From NCBI GenBank assembly GCA_016630905.1, contig WBMQ01000010.1, positions 62,001-126,000 on the forward strand: a stretch of 64,000 nucleotides of DNA, given 5' to 3'. The position numbers and the translations under genes are program-made. This DNA comes from Capillidium heterosporum. Lineage: Eukaryota; Entomophthoromycota; Entomophthoromycetes; Entomophthorales; Capillidiaceae. Under the pieces are notes generated by a model. The model ran no database searches. It saw only the letters and a list, made by a program, of their open reading frames with translations, and was not told the origin of the DNA. Positions 1 through 11,060 of the stretch are shown here, in pieces. Positions within the stretch are counted from its first letter, which is position 1; every line of letters begins with the position of its first letter.

Positions 1-190
1 AGCTTGAACTTTCAATCGCTCTTCGCACTTTAGACACTTTGAGTTGAGATTTGGCTGTGACGGATAATCCATCAACCATCAGCTTTTACCTTTGTTTGGT
101 TGGTTAGACTGGTAAAAGTCCGCCTTGAAGTTGATAATGAACAATTTAGATTGAGCTTTGGATTTTAGTTTAAGAGTTAGAATTCAACAG
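1..190. other. Intergenic / upstream edge
   Basis: No coding signal was seen. It is AT-rich sequence leading to the ATG at 191 and may hold the promoter of the small membrane protein. Confidence 0.5.
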
Positions 191-674
191 ATGATACGTG
201 CAGTTCAACGACATTTATCAAAGAGATTTAAAAGGATATTGACATTTGGATTATTTTTACTGTTTTGTCATCTGTTAGATATCCCAAACCAACTTTACTA
301 TGACGAGATAAACTACCAAATTATTGTATCGAGGTAAAATTAACAGTTGAAATACATCACTAACCCAGTATTTTATATATTGTATACAATGTAGTTACTA
401 CTTCTTGCTATTTATACTAAGCTCGTCGATGCTACTAGCATTATTTATCTACAGTTTGGTTTTGCCACAGTACTTTACGAGTTTCAAGTTATTGAACGTT
501 GAGAGATGGAAGCAGGATGAGTTTAGTAAGAAGATTGTCAACTTAGCTACTGTACTGCTGCTATTCAACTATCTGTTGGTAAATTTGATAGTGTGGCCTA
601 TCTACAGTTTAGCCAGCCTGTTAGTTGTTTTTGTTTTATCAATTACTGCAATCTCATTCGTAAGCTTATTTTAG
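191..674 (+). CDS. Small multi-pass membrane protein, unknown function
   Basis: I read two exons, 191-333 and 395-674, joined by a 61-nt GT..AG intron (334-394) that keeps the frame and gives about 140 residues. The N-terminus is basic (RHLSKRFKR). It is followed by several strongly hydrophobic stretches: FGLFLLFCHLL in exon 1, and LLFILSSSMLLALFIYSLVL, VLLLFNYLLVNLIVW and SLASLLVVFVLSI in exon 2. That predicts three or four transmembrane helices. No family was recognised. The two-exon model rests on frame continuity and a clean acceptor. The protein's existence is plausible, not proven. Confidence 0.5.
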
Positions 675-1370
675 TTTGAGGCTTTGCTTGATAGGTGATT
701 TAGGTAAAGGCTTGGAAGACTGCAATATACGATGTCATGGCTAAAATTAATGGATGCAAGTGCCTTGGTAGCTCTCTCTTAACTAAAGCAAACAATTTGA
801 ATATTCTGTATATAAGTACTCTTTTTACTTTTATTGTCCGATCATTTAAATAGTAGGTATACATCATTATTTCAATGCCTCTATATGTTTGCATCTTTTA
901 GTAGGTAAACTAAAGGTTTTGCTATATGTCTTAAATTTACAATATTTCTATTCTGAAGAAAAAGTATACTATGTTTATACTGATGGATGATAATGGTGAG
1001 TAACGGTTTACATTTGTATAAATATACGAATTAACAACTTCACTAAATTTGAAAAGCTCATGCTAACCAACTGCCTTTACTTTGTAGAGTTGATAAAGGT
1101 TTACATAGCTCAACATCAATCCACCTATCTTCATATCAAAAAACTATATTCTCAGTTCAACCTGCTTTTGTAATCTAAATGAAGTACACAAACTTTCGAG
1201 TAGATAGTTGGCATTTTTTTAATCTTACAGATCATTTTTCATGAAAGGCTAACTCATAGTCACTTTGACAAGCCTATCATTATAATGAACAATAAAAATC
1301 CAACTCCTATATCTACCATCAGAATATTAAAAGATATGTATATTTAAATTAACATTTATATATATAGAAT
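675..1370. other. Intergenic region
   Basis: AT-rich DNA between the small membrane-protein gene and tRNA-Gly. Short open frames have no coding character. Nothing recognisable was seen. Confidence 0.5.
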
Positions 1371-1441
1371 GCGCCAATAGTATAGAGGTAGAATACTTCT
1401 CTTCCAAAGAAGTGGCCTGGGTTCGATTCCCAGTTGGCGCA
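1371..1441 (+). tRNA. tRNA-Gly (anticodon UCC)
   Basis: A 71-nt cloverleaf. The acceptor stem GCGCCAA pairs with TTGGCGC and is followed by discriminator A at 1441. The anticodon stem CTTCT/AGAAG encloses loop CTTCCAA, whose central TCC reads GGA glycine codons. The T-arm CTGGGTTCGATTCCCAG contains the B-box GGTTCGATTCC, and the D-arm carries an A-box-like sequence. There is no intron and no encoded CCA. A T5 run about 10 nt downstream is a suitable Pol III terminator. Confidence 0.96.
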
Positions 1442-2061
1442 GATGGAATATTCTTTTTGAGGTTGTTTTTACTATAAGTGGCTATAGAATATCAAATAGA
1501 GATGATAAATACCAATAACAACAATAGCCTTCGCTCAAGTAATTTGAATAAATGGGCTGTTGGGAAGCAATGGCTTTATAGTTTTTGGATTGATTTCTAA
1601 ATAGCCATGCTCTTTATACGCTCTAAAACATTAAAATTAGCTTACATGCAAATGTAAATTAGTATATTGAATGCTTCTGATATTTATCATTGTGTGAAAA
1701 ATAATCTCCATAATAGATTTTGACAGGTGTAGCTATTGCTAAGCATATCTACATTGTACTTTAAAAGTATATCCTATATAAAAGTATTTAGCTACCAACA
1801 CACCTTTGTCTAAGTAGATTAGAGTAGTTTCAATATAATTTGGACACTGTATACGTTTTCTTTTATCGAAATCTGCCGTTTCTTGCAAACCTATAAGCCA
1901 TATTTGAGATTCAACTCAATTTGGCTGAATGACTGGTTTAAAAACTATTTTTGACAAAGTAGCTGTTTCAGTTAGAATCCATAAAGTACTTTCAACGAAC
2001 ACAGTAACCACAAGTTTGAAAGTTACGTCTCACCTTTTATACAGCTATAGGTCCTTACAAC
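1442..2061. other. Intergenic region, 5' of EDC4
   Basis: It contains the Pol III T-run after the tRNA and then AT-rich DNA up to the EDC4 start. No ORF of interest was seen. The last stretch probably includes the EDC4 promoter and leader. Confidence 0.5.
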
Positions 2062-5000
2062 ATGGAGAACATAAAAGAGATAAATGCCACGTTTAAATCC
2101 ACTTCTACGAATGACCATGGGATGCAGGATATCAGCGACTTTGAATTCGTCAACGAGAACTTGGACCTCAAGAAGAGCAGTTCGGAAAACTCGGATGGTT
2201 TGTTAGAAACTAAAGCAATTTTAGATGACACCAGCGATGGTGGCGAGCAAGTCCACTTAAGAGATACGGTAAACTTCCCCCCACCCGAAGCTTTAAAAGC
2301 TTTTTTTGATTCGTATTCCAACGAAGAGCTAAAGCCGACGACTACTAACGTTCCTTCCAAGCCCAAGACATCATTGTTAGATATATTTAATAATTTCGAG
2401 AGCCAAAGGAATGAGTTATCAGGTGAAAATACGGCTAGTGCTGTCGACACCGATACAAAGGGTAAATTAGCCGGCCAAGATATTGAACAGAAAATCCGTG
2501 AATCTACTTCAGAGAAGCTTAATGGTGAAGAGTCTACTATTGAGGAGAAGGAAAGGTAAGCTTATTACAATTTATATGCCTAAATTATATTAGGGTAGAA
2601 CAACATAGGGGTAGAACTAAAACACCTACGTTGGATTTTAGCCAAACTTTAAAGCATAACAATGAGCCTTTTGAGGCTAAAGTGATATCAGAAAAGCCTG
2701 TCAATTCACCATTCACTTTCCAAGACCCGTTCCAGTATATTCAAGATGAGGCACTAGCGACTATTAAACCATCTCAAGTAACGTCACAGAAGCTGAATGT
2801 TGAAGTGAATGGTTCGAATTCTAGAAAGATCAAGTCACCAACACCTACCAAGTATTTTCAAAATTTATCATTTATTAATTTTATAAGGTTTAAAGGATAT
2901 AGACTACCCCAAGGCGACCTTCAATTTAATTTTAAAGACAGTCAAACTTCCTTGCCGTTTTTTAAGGTATGTAACATAAATCAAGTTGCTACCTACGTCA
3001 AAGATAAAGACACAACTGGAAAGTTCATGGGTGCTCAGCAAGGTTACTTTTTGATAGTACTTAAAGGTAAATTGCAAGTAAATCCTATAGTTAATGGATC
3101 AATAGGGGGGAAGATCAGGGCGTCGCGAGAGCCAAGCTCTAAGCGCCAGATGATCAAAGAGCACAAGCAAAATATCATCGATATGAGGATCTGGAACCCC
3201 AGCAATAAAGCAGAGTTGGAATCCGATCAGATGACGTTGGCTACACTATCTTTAGACAACACTTTCATGCTGTGGACCTTTAAAAGCCCAGACAACGCCG
3301 AAAATTCATTTAGGTAGCGGATTCTACAATTTTTTTCTAACTTTTTAGCTATGAGATAAAGTTTGCACTTCAGGGTGAGCCCGTTTCCTCAGTACCGAGG
3401 TACAATAGGATGGCGTTGAACCCCAAGAATAGGAATATCTTTGCACTCGTTGCAGAACACCACACCGTTTTGCTTTTTGACATATCGGCCTATTCAAACC
3501 TAAGTGGTACTGTATTTAATACGGAGAAAGATAGCCCATATATCTTCAATAGCTTTAAAATGAAAACAGTAAATAGCAGTTTTTTATTTTCGCTGATTTT
3601 TCACTTTTAGGCTATTACCGCGGTGCAATTCTCTTCCAATGGCCTATTTTTAGGCGTTGGAGCCAGTGACGGGAACGTTTTAGTCGTATCGCTGGATCAG
3701 GCAACCTGTACTTCCACCGAAATGCTGGCTACCGGTATTGACTGCCCAACTAGCTTTTTGCAATTTGTTGGGATAAACAACGCCAATTTCTTAATCGCAG
3801 GATACAACAGTAACAACATAGTCCAGGTGTGGAGCTTGGTAGACTTTAGTTTGGTACAAACGTTAGTCTTTGGGCCTACTTCGTTGACCGAAAACTTCAA
3901 CAGTCTTGCATTCGATGAAGAGAACAACATTCTCTTAGTAGGGTCCAAACTAAGGCGTACATTGCTTGCCTTGCACTTCAGTCCTGAAAGCCAGCGTTTC
4001 GATTTTGTAGCGGAGTACAGTATACCTGGAGAATATTTGGCGATGGAGATAGTCAGCGCTTCACCCAAAGCCTCAACCCAAACTCAAAAGATCAACTTTT
4101 ATACGCTTTGTCAAGGCTCGATATTTGCTAACAGTGTTGGCATCAAACATTTAGTACCTCCCAATCCAGCATCTTTCCCACTGATTGACAACTCTTATAT
4201 TTACAAATCGAAGCATAAAGAATCAGGTATATTTACTATAATGAGTATATATTTACTTTATTAGATTCACAAAAATCGAACTCGGGGTCGTCCAATATTC
4301 AACAAAGCTTTACCCTGGCATCCCCATCAAGTGGTGTCCCTAAAAAAGCAGCAGCTCAGGCTACAAAGAAGTCTACCAAAGGAAAAGATTCTCTCATCGA
4401 TAATAAACCATCCCAGACGACAATGAAACAGCACAAGGTACTCGTAGATGAAGATGGTCGAGTTTCTTTAGATCATCTCTTTGGAGGCATGTTCTCTTCT
4501 GAACCCAGCATCACCGAACCCAAAAAGCAACCTGAAATCGGCACAGCTAAGCTATCGACCTCTCCAACTTCCAAGCTAAGTTTACTAGACGCGCTTAATT
4601 CCAATTCTTCAGTCAACTTTGGTCGAATCCAACAGAGCTCGAGTCAGATTCAAGCGCCTATAGCTGAATTCGATGGAAAAGGTAAATTGCCGCTAAAGAA
4701 CCCTTTACTAACTTATGCCCAGGTATCAATGATGTCAGAAAGCAATCTACACCCAACTTCCAAGCTACATCTGTATTCCCACCAAATAGAGATTCGAACC
4801 GTAAATATTTTAGCATTTCTAAACTAATCATTGCTAGAAGTTAATTCTATCGTCTACGATAAGAATGATTATTTAGTTAAATCCAATTCGTATAGTTCTA
4901 TTCCCTCAGTCGCCAAAGAAGGTCCTTTAGGTTCAAATGCAATTACGAGCCATCAAATTGACCACCAGTTCCAAGCTAGTAACTTTGGTACTCTATTCAA

Positions 5001-6408
5001 GTGCTAAATATTTTTTAGTTAAAAGGAGTTTGGAATTAAGTCAGATGAAGCATACCAGCGAAATTAACAAACTTTCTGAGCAGTTACAGGACTTAAATAA
5101 GGATGTCAGTGAGCTCAAGACATTGTACAGCAACACTTTAAATGGCGGACTGATCGATGCCATCTCATCTACGATTTACTCAGCAACATCCAATTCGATC
5201 GAAACCACGCTCCGACCTATGATGAACTTCTACTTCTCAAGCCCGGTAAAGTTCTTTTCATTTTTAAAACTAACGTACTTTAGGAGTTCCAAGATCTACT
5301 TAAAACGCAGATTCAGGAGCAGATTGGATGCTCGCTGGAATCTCCTCCAGTCTTACAAGCTATCTCGACTTCAGTTACCCAGCATGTCAACAGTTCGATT
5401 GAAAAGGAAGTCCGTCACAACTTCCAAACCGTTTTGATCCCCGCTTACCAGAACGCATCGGCAACTATGTTCAATCAAATCCACCATACCTTTATGGCTG
5501 GCTTGAACAACAGTAATTTAAAATTATCCCTTTGTAAGCTGACCAACTATATAGTACTCGAGCGTCAAGGCTCAATTATGGTGCGGCAAGAGGCCATGTT
5601 CAACCAGCCCCACCCGCCACCACCCATGTTCCACAACTTGAAGCCCGTTCATGTAAGCATAATTTTTACTGTACAAAATTAACATACCCTGCTAGCTTAA
5701 CTTTGGTTCACCTAGTCCCAAGGTAAATTTTTGCAAGTAACTTATAAACTAACTTCAGCTAGCCCCCTGGAATCATGCCCGAAAACTTGATGATGCCTCC
5801 TAAATCCAACGAGAACAGTTTACTATCTGCTTTAAATACACCTATCGTCAGTCCTAAACCTGTCATCAACGCCAGCCAGCCACCCGAGCCGTCCAAGCCT
5901 CCTAAAGCTTTAAAGCCGGTAGCTGATAACATAGAGAGCACTGTTCCTAACTGTAATTGCGTTTATTTAAATTTTCAAACTAAACTATTTCTATCTAGGC
6001 ACTAGCTACCGCCAACTACAAAGACATCCTCTCCATCTTTGAAACTTTTGGCGTGCAGCAGATCTTTCAAAGCTGCAAATTAGATCAGCGTAACATCATG
6101 ATCCTCTCTAAGCTTATGACGCGCGAGCTGCAAAGTAACACCGAGCTCAAGTGTAGTATCCTCAAGGAGTCTCTCTTTCGCCTCAACCCCAACGTACCTT
6201 TTTTATTTTGGTTTATTTCTAACTTTAGTAGGATCGTATGGTCAAGGGTCATATTGATCGATTCCTCAGTACGACTAAAGGGAACATCCACGAGTACTTG
6301 AAGTACGTATCTTCGGTCAAGGCCAACAGTCCCGAGCTTCCAATTTTACAAATGCTGCACGAGCAGTGCAAGAAATTGTTTGAAATGATCACTGCCGATT
6401 CCCAATAG
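2062..6408 (+). CDS. EDC4: Enhancer of mRNA-decapping protein 4 (EDC4/Ge-1/Varicose-like)
   Basis: This is a P-body scaffold that joins Dcp1/Dcp2 and stimulates 5' cap removal. I resolve 14 exons, all in phase: 2062-2555, 2594-3313, 3349-3568, 3611-4226, 4265-4681, 4723-4800, 4838-4978, 5019-5245, 5284-5512, 5555-5652, 5696-5722, 5763-5952, 6006-6193 and 6232-6408. They encode 1273 residues. Residues 1-270 are acidic and disordered. A WD40-like propeller follows (about 275-640), including the family hallmark region MALNPKNRNIFALVAEHHTV. A Ser/Lys-rich linker and a coiled coil near 905-945 (INKLSEQLQDLNKDVSELKT) come next. The C-terminal helical domain contains LIPAYQNASATMFNQIHHTF and DILSIFETFGVQQIFQ, typical of EDC4. 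Introns are 35-53 nt, and exon 11 is a 27-nt microexon. The start is the first ATG of the long exon 1 frame. Confidence 0.88.
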
Positions 6409-7582
6409 ATCTTTCTATGGCTAAATGTACCTCAACCATTATTTGAAAGCTTACGTATTACCAAACTACTGCCTAGAATTTATAGGTTGGCTCCATCAAT
6501 TATGCCTTGACATTCATCCACTTTTTCCCAATTTATTGCAACGACAAATATAGTATAGGGTGTTACCTAGCCTATATTTCTTTTCAAGCTCCTTCCGCCT
6601 TTTTCTATCGAACTGTATTGTATTTAAGTGATATAGATAGGTAAATTACTAGATTGTCTACTTGAATAAACTTTCTCTACCCATATACTTTATTTTTACC
6701 TCTCCATTTTAATTTTTTATACAAGATGGCAAAGTTAGTCAAGCTATCATTTCATAGCCCATATCGGGTATGTAGTGAACTCTATAAATTTATATTTTAT
6801 TACAGATTAGTTATAAAGCTTTTAATATCAAAGTTATTGTATATACTATCCAAAAGCATTAGTTTAATGGAAGTTAAACGAACAACATCAAAATTCAATA
6901 AAACATTCGATACCCTTTTCAACAAAGCTAATAGTTAGCTTGAGGTACGATGTGTCTCAAATTCCAAGTAATTATAACAAGCTTATCTATTTTAGACTTA
7001 ATTTTTGTTCAATAGCTTTCTATCAAACAAAGAATATTTTCATATCTAGTTAAATTTATAACAAATCCTGTATAGGCTTATATGATAAAGATGGCTATGC
7101 GAGTTTATAGATTCCCAAGCTAGAGTGTAAAATGTTAACTATCCTTTCAACAAATCTAATAAATTTGACTCCAAGTGCAAAGTCCATTCCTAGGTAACAA
7201 GTTTCGACAGTCAAGCTAAAATACATGGATATATCAAATCCAGGAGCTAGAGCCCCGTAGACCGATGATCCAAAGCCATTACCCAAAAGTGAAACTAGAA
7301 ATCTATGCCTACAGAATGCCGATGGCATAAAGCTTTAAAACCTAATTAGTTTAAATAGGTTAACTTTTCCAAACCAGCCAATGAATTAGCATATCCAATC
7401 TGAATAAGACAACTTCATTTACTCCTGCAAAATGTTAGCAGTCACACCCTAAATGAGACAACCACTTCAATTAATTTTAGACTAAACAGGTTTAGAACTT
7501 TGTCTCAATTCTTTTCAAAATTCCTTTCAGTACTTTGCTATATAAATACATCCAACACTACTATAAACTCTAATCCAACACT
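6409..7582. other. Intergenic region with a doubtful small ORF
   Basis: A frame of 70 codons at 6726-6938 starts with ATG after a TA-rich tract and could be spliced at GTATGT..TTACAG, but it resembles nothing I know. The rest is AT-rich. A TATA-like TATATAAATA at about 7540 lies just upstream of the next gene. Confidence 0.4.
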
Positions 7583-8779
7583 ATGAAGTCCATATTCTTT
7601 CTAATTCTAATTCTCCAACTCATTACAATTTCCAAAAGCAAGCTTGTATGCTACAAGAACAACCAAACATTAAACCTCATCGACTCTACCGATACCAAGC
7701 TTAGCATAATTGATGTAGCTTTAGGCAACTCCAATTTGGATGTCAAAGAGTATAGCCAACCTAAAGCTTCACCCGATGCAGATATCAAATTCCATGACAA
7801 CTTAGTAATTTCTATCACTAAAATTGCAAATGAACTCAAAGTCGACAGCTTCAACCTGACTACCAACCAAGCTACCCAGTTCTTTATAAGTGGCGCCAAC
7901 TTGACCAACTACTACTTGACAGAAGATCTAAAATCCCTCTTCATCTTGAAGGATACCGAAACAATTGAAAAGTACAAGTTCAACTCTTTAGACCAAACGT
8001 TAACTTTAACCAACACATTTTCCTTGAATGCCATCGACCCTATCTTACAAGCCAACAGCTTCAGCATCAAGGGAATGGCAGTAATTGAGCCCTATATGAT
8101 CCTACAGGTCGAAAGAAACGGTATGCAGACCTTGTTCAGCTTCAGATATCTATCGACTGGAACGGTCAACGTTGCTGTCAAAAGTTTGGATTTAGCTAGT
8201 TTCCATACCAATGCCGAACTACTAGGTAACTTTAATATCTTATCTATTTCATACTAACTTTCCACATTAGTCAACTTTTCCCAGCTCTATCTAATCTCTA
8301 AATTGACTATACCAACTATTTACCTTTTAGAAACCAACACACTGGCCGTAAAATCCAAGCACATTCTACCAACCTCATCCTTCACTCTATGTAAAGATCT
8401 ATCCCATCCCATATCTCTAGCAGCTTCTCTTTCTTTGCCAACCTTATCTTTATATTCCTTCAACGACACTAAAATCCAATCCTTTATAATCGAATCCACA
8501 ACCAAAAACCAACCCAAAGATGTCAAGTTGATCGTCTCTATATTTAGCTCCATCCTGATAACTTTACTTTCCATCCTCTTTATGTTCAGTTTCGTTGGAT
8601 TAGGTAGATGCTTCCAATCGTACATCTTGACGCTGAAGTTTAACAAAAACATGTTCAGCAAAGAGTTGGAAGTTGGGGAGTGTACAAATTTGGACTTCAA
8701 ATGGAGGCCAGTGGCTAGCTACATTTTAGATGCCAAGAATGGTACTGAAACCAAGCTGGAGCTCAAGTGTGATTTGTAG
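7583..8779 (+). CDS. Secreted/type I membrane protein, unknown function
   Basis: Two exons, 7583-8225 and 8271-8779, are separated by a 45-nt intron with branch-like ACTAAC. They encode 383 residues. The N-terminus MKSIFFLILILQLITISKSK is a clear signal peptide. The middle is an N-glycosylation-rich lumenal/extracellular region with NQT, NLT and NDT sequons. Near the C-terminus LIVSIFSSILITLLSILFMF is a single transmembrane helix, followed by a basic cytoplasmic tail of about 55 residues. The topology is therefore type I. I did not recognise the family. A TATA-like element lies 40 nt before the ATG. Confidence 0.75.
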
Positions 8780-9042
8780 TTGGGGTATTGATCGAGCTTT
8801 TTATGAGAAGGATTTATTTTTAGATGCTGAAAGCATCGCATTTAGTATATATTTAAACAGCTGTAGTAGCTTTGCATATACGCGTCTTATATTTGTAATA
8901 AAATTTAATATTTAATTTATCATTCCTTTTATATTTACAAAGTTAGTAAGAACTAAAAGGTAAAGCTAAAAGATATGGAAAATACTATGATATATAAACT
9001 TTATTTAATTTTGATAGATAAATATAAAGAGTATGGTAGTTC
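8780..9042. other. Convergent 3' intergenic region
   Basis: This AT-rich spacer lies between the 3' ends of the membrane-protein gene (+) and the HSP20 gene (-). It contains AATAAA-like sequences (AATAAAATTT near 8897) that may act in 3' end formation. Confidence 0.4.
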
Positions 9043-9489
9043 TCAAGAGATGGTAATGGTTCTACGACTTGCAGTAGCATCTTTCTTAAACTTGAGGTCC
9101 AATACACCATCCTGGAACTTGGTCTCAACATCATCGATTAGGACCCCACTAGGTAAGTTGACGGTACGTCTAAAGTTTCCAAAGGTACGACTGGAATAAA
9201 GTAAATGTTCGGTATCGGAATGCTCCTCACGTTTAAATTGGCCATAAATATTCAATGCATTGTTGTGGATATCTAATTTAATATCCTCCTTCTTGACGCC
9301 AGGTAGTTCACAGCAGACTTTAAACTCATGTTCATTTTCGTAGATATCGATGGATGGATCGATATTCGGGTTAAAGTTGGGATAAGAGGATGGATGGGGG
9401 TTACTTAAAGTCCAATCGGGACGTCTTGTCATTGGTCCACCTAGGAAGTCGTCGTTGAATACTTTGAATAGAGACATTTTGAATTTCAA
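9043..9489 (-). CDS. Small heat-shock protein, HSP20/alpha-crystallin family
   Basis: An intronless gene of 148 residues. An ATP-independent chaperone of this family holds unfolding proteins in large oligomers, normally in the cytosol. Residues about 46-140 form the alpha-crystallin domain, with the class hallmarks CCELPGVKKEDIKLDIHNNA, FRRTVNLPSGV and DGVLDLKF. The N-terminal arm has the Pro/Asn-rich composition usual for fungal HSP20. A second in-frame ATG at codon 5 (MSLFKVF, the usual family start) could be the true start. Upstream on this strand are TATA-like stretches (TATATATAGC). Clustered GAA/TTC triplets there hint at heat-shock elements, but no perfect inverted array was seen. Confidence 0.93.
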   Translation of the reverse strand: MKFKMSLFKVFNDDFLGGPMTRRPDWTLSNPHPSSYPNFNPNIDPSIDIYENEHEFKVCCELPGVKKEDIKLDIHNNALNIYGQFKREEHSDTEHLLYSSRTFGNFRRTVNLPSGVLIDDVETKFQDGVLDLKFKKDATASRRTITIS

Positions 9490-11060
9490 TACTTTTTGGT
9501 TGGAGTTCCTTGCTTCTTCAAGCTATATATATCCTTTATATGCAAAGTAGTTTTAGCTAATTTCATACTTATATTTAAATTGTTGTAGGATTACGATAAA
9601 AAGTAATTAAAGCTTGAAACTGTATTATACTATAGTTATTCTTTCAACACTGAGATACATCTAGAAGTTTTCAACATACTTACTAAGCTCATAAATGATC
9701 TAAATATTAAACATTTTAGCTTGAAGTTTTATATCGATGTTTAATACAATTATATCATTAGACGTTGGATTTTGGGTAAAGTAATTGGTTTGCAAGTCAA
9801 TCTAAATCGGGCGAAAGGACTAGGGTTATGTGAACGAGGTTTGGATCTTGGCTACCTTCAGCTGGCGTAAATCTATTAGAAGATTAGTGGCAAGTGGTAG
9901 TAACTTGAGAAAGGATGCTTATTAGTTGATAAGTATTCAAAAGTACTTCAAAGTTGAGCTTGTTAAAGGTTTTATGCAAGTAGGCTAAGCTGCTTATGAA
10001 ATATTCTAGGCTTAAATGTGTATTGTGGGTAATGGGGGTTATATATTAAGCTGTCTTTGAATTTAATATTCACCAGGGTTTTTGCAACTAAATTGAAGTT
10101 GATTACCTTTCAACTCAAGACTTCAAATGTACGGAAAGTTGGATTGAGGGTATAGGCATCAAATTTGGCAGAAATTTATACTCCAAAAGTACCTGATCCT
10201 GAAATGGAGAATTTGCAGGTTGCAAATTTTCGAATGTAAAATGCTTTATCGCCACCTATAGCTTTCAATGGAGCTGGGATGTACTTCAAAAATTAATGCA
10301 CACTCAAGGGAGCACCATTAGTGCAAATGGACGATGCAAGCAGGGTGTTCATCAAATATAAGCCCATGCAGCGTTTATCCCAATATAAACCTGATTGCCA
10401 ACAGAGAGCCCGTAATAGAAGCTGATTCATTAATGCTAGGTATACACAAAATATATTGAAATTAGCCCAATAAGGATTTTGAAAAACTCTCGAAAGCCTT
10501 CAAGCCCACATGCTTCCACCAAGTGATGTGTGGACAAAAATACTCGGAATAACTCTAGATTGGAAATCCGCTTAGTTTGTAATGAAGCTTTGAATAAGTT
10601 AGGATGCTTAAATGTTTACTATACGCGCGTTCCCTCTATATGAAAGAGCCCAAGTGTTTACAAGTCATTAGTATATGTTACGACCCATTACTGTCACTTG
10701 GACAGGCGATCATGTCAAGTTTATCAAGGCTATCGAATCGATATGTTGGGTGAAGTACTAAAACCAATTTCCAATAGCAAGGTCCTACATAGAAACACTA
10801 GAGGAATTTACTGTCTTTCCAGCATTCCAGGAAAAGGCCCTACTTTATTCTTAGAGGCTCTAGATGAAGTTCAATAGAAAAAAGTATAAAAAAGCTCGGT
10901 GTTCTCTAGCATCTGATCCAAGTTTTCTATCCAACCCTTGAAAGTGACCACTCACTATTATCCATGCTCCCCATATGGATGTTTTTGATTACTTTGTAAT
11001 CACAAGTCCTTTTATATAAATAAGACCACCATCCATTTTTCAAAGTTTGTTTTTTCAACA
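9490..11060. other. Long intergenic region
   Basis: About 1.6 kb between divergently transcribed HSP20 (-) and the pseudokinase gene (+). It holds both promoters. No ORF with protein-like character, RNA gene or repeat was recognised. The central part (10050-10900) is less AT-rich than other spacers and might be an old decayed sequence, but I could not identify it. Confidence 0.4.

Noticed and set aside
6726-6938. 70-codon frame as a real gene
   Set aside because: Protein sequence has no recognisable features, and a splice-like GTATGT..TTACAG breaks it. Kept only as a note in the intergenic entry.
9490-9700. Canonical heat-shock elements upstream of HSP20
   Set aside because: Clustered GAA and TTC triplets occur, but none has the proper alternating 5-bp spacing over three units.
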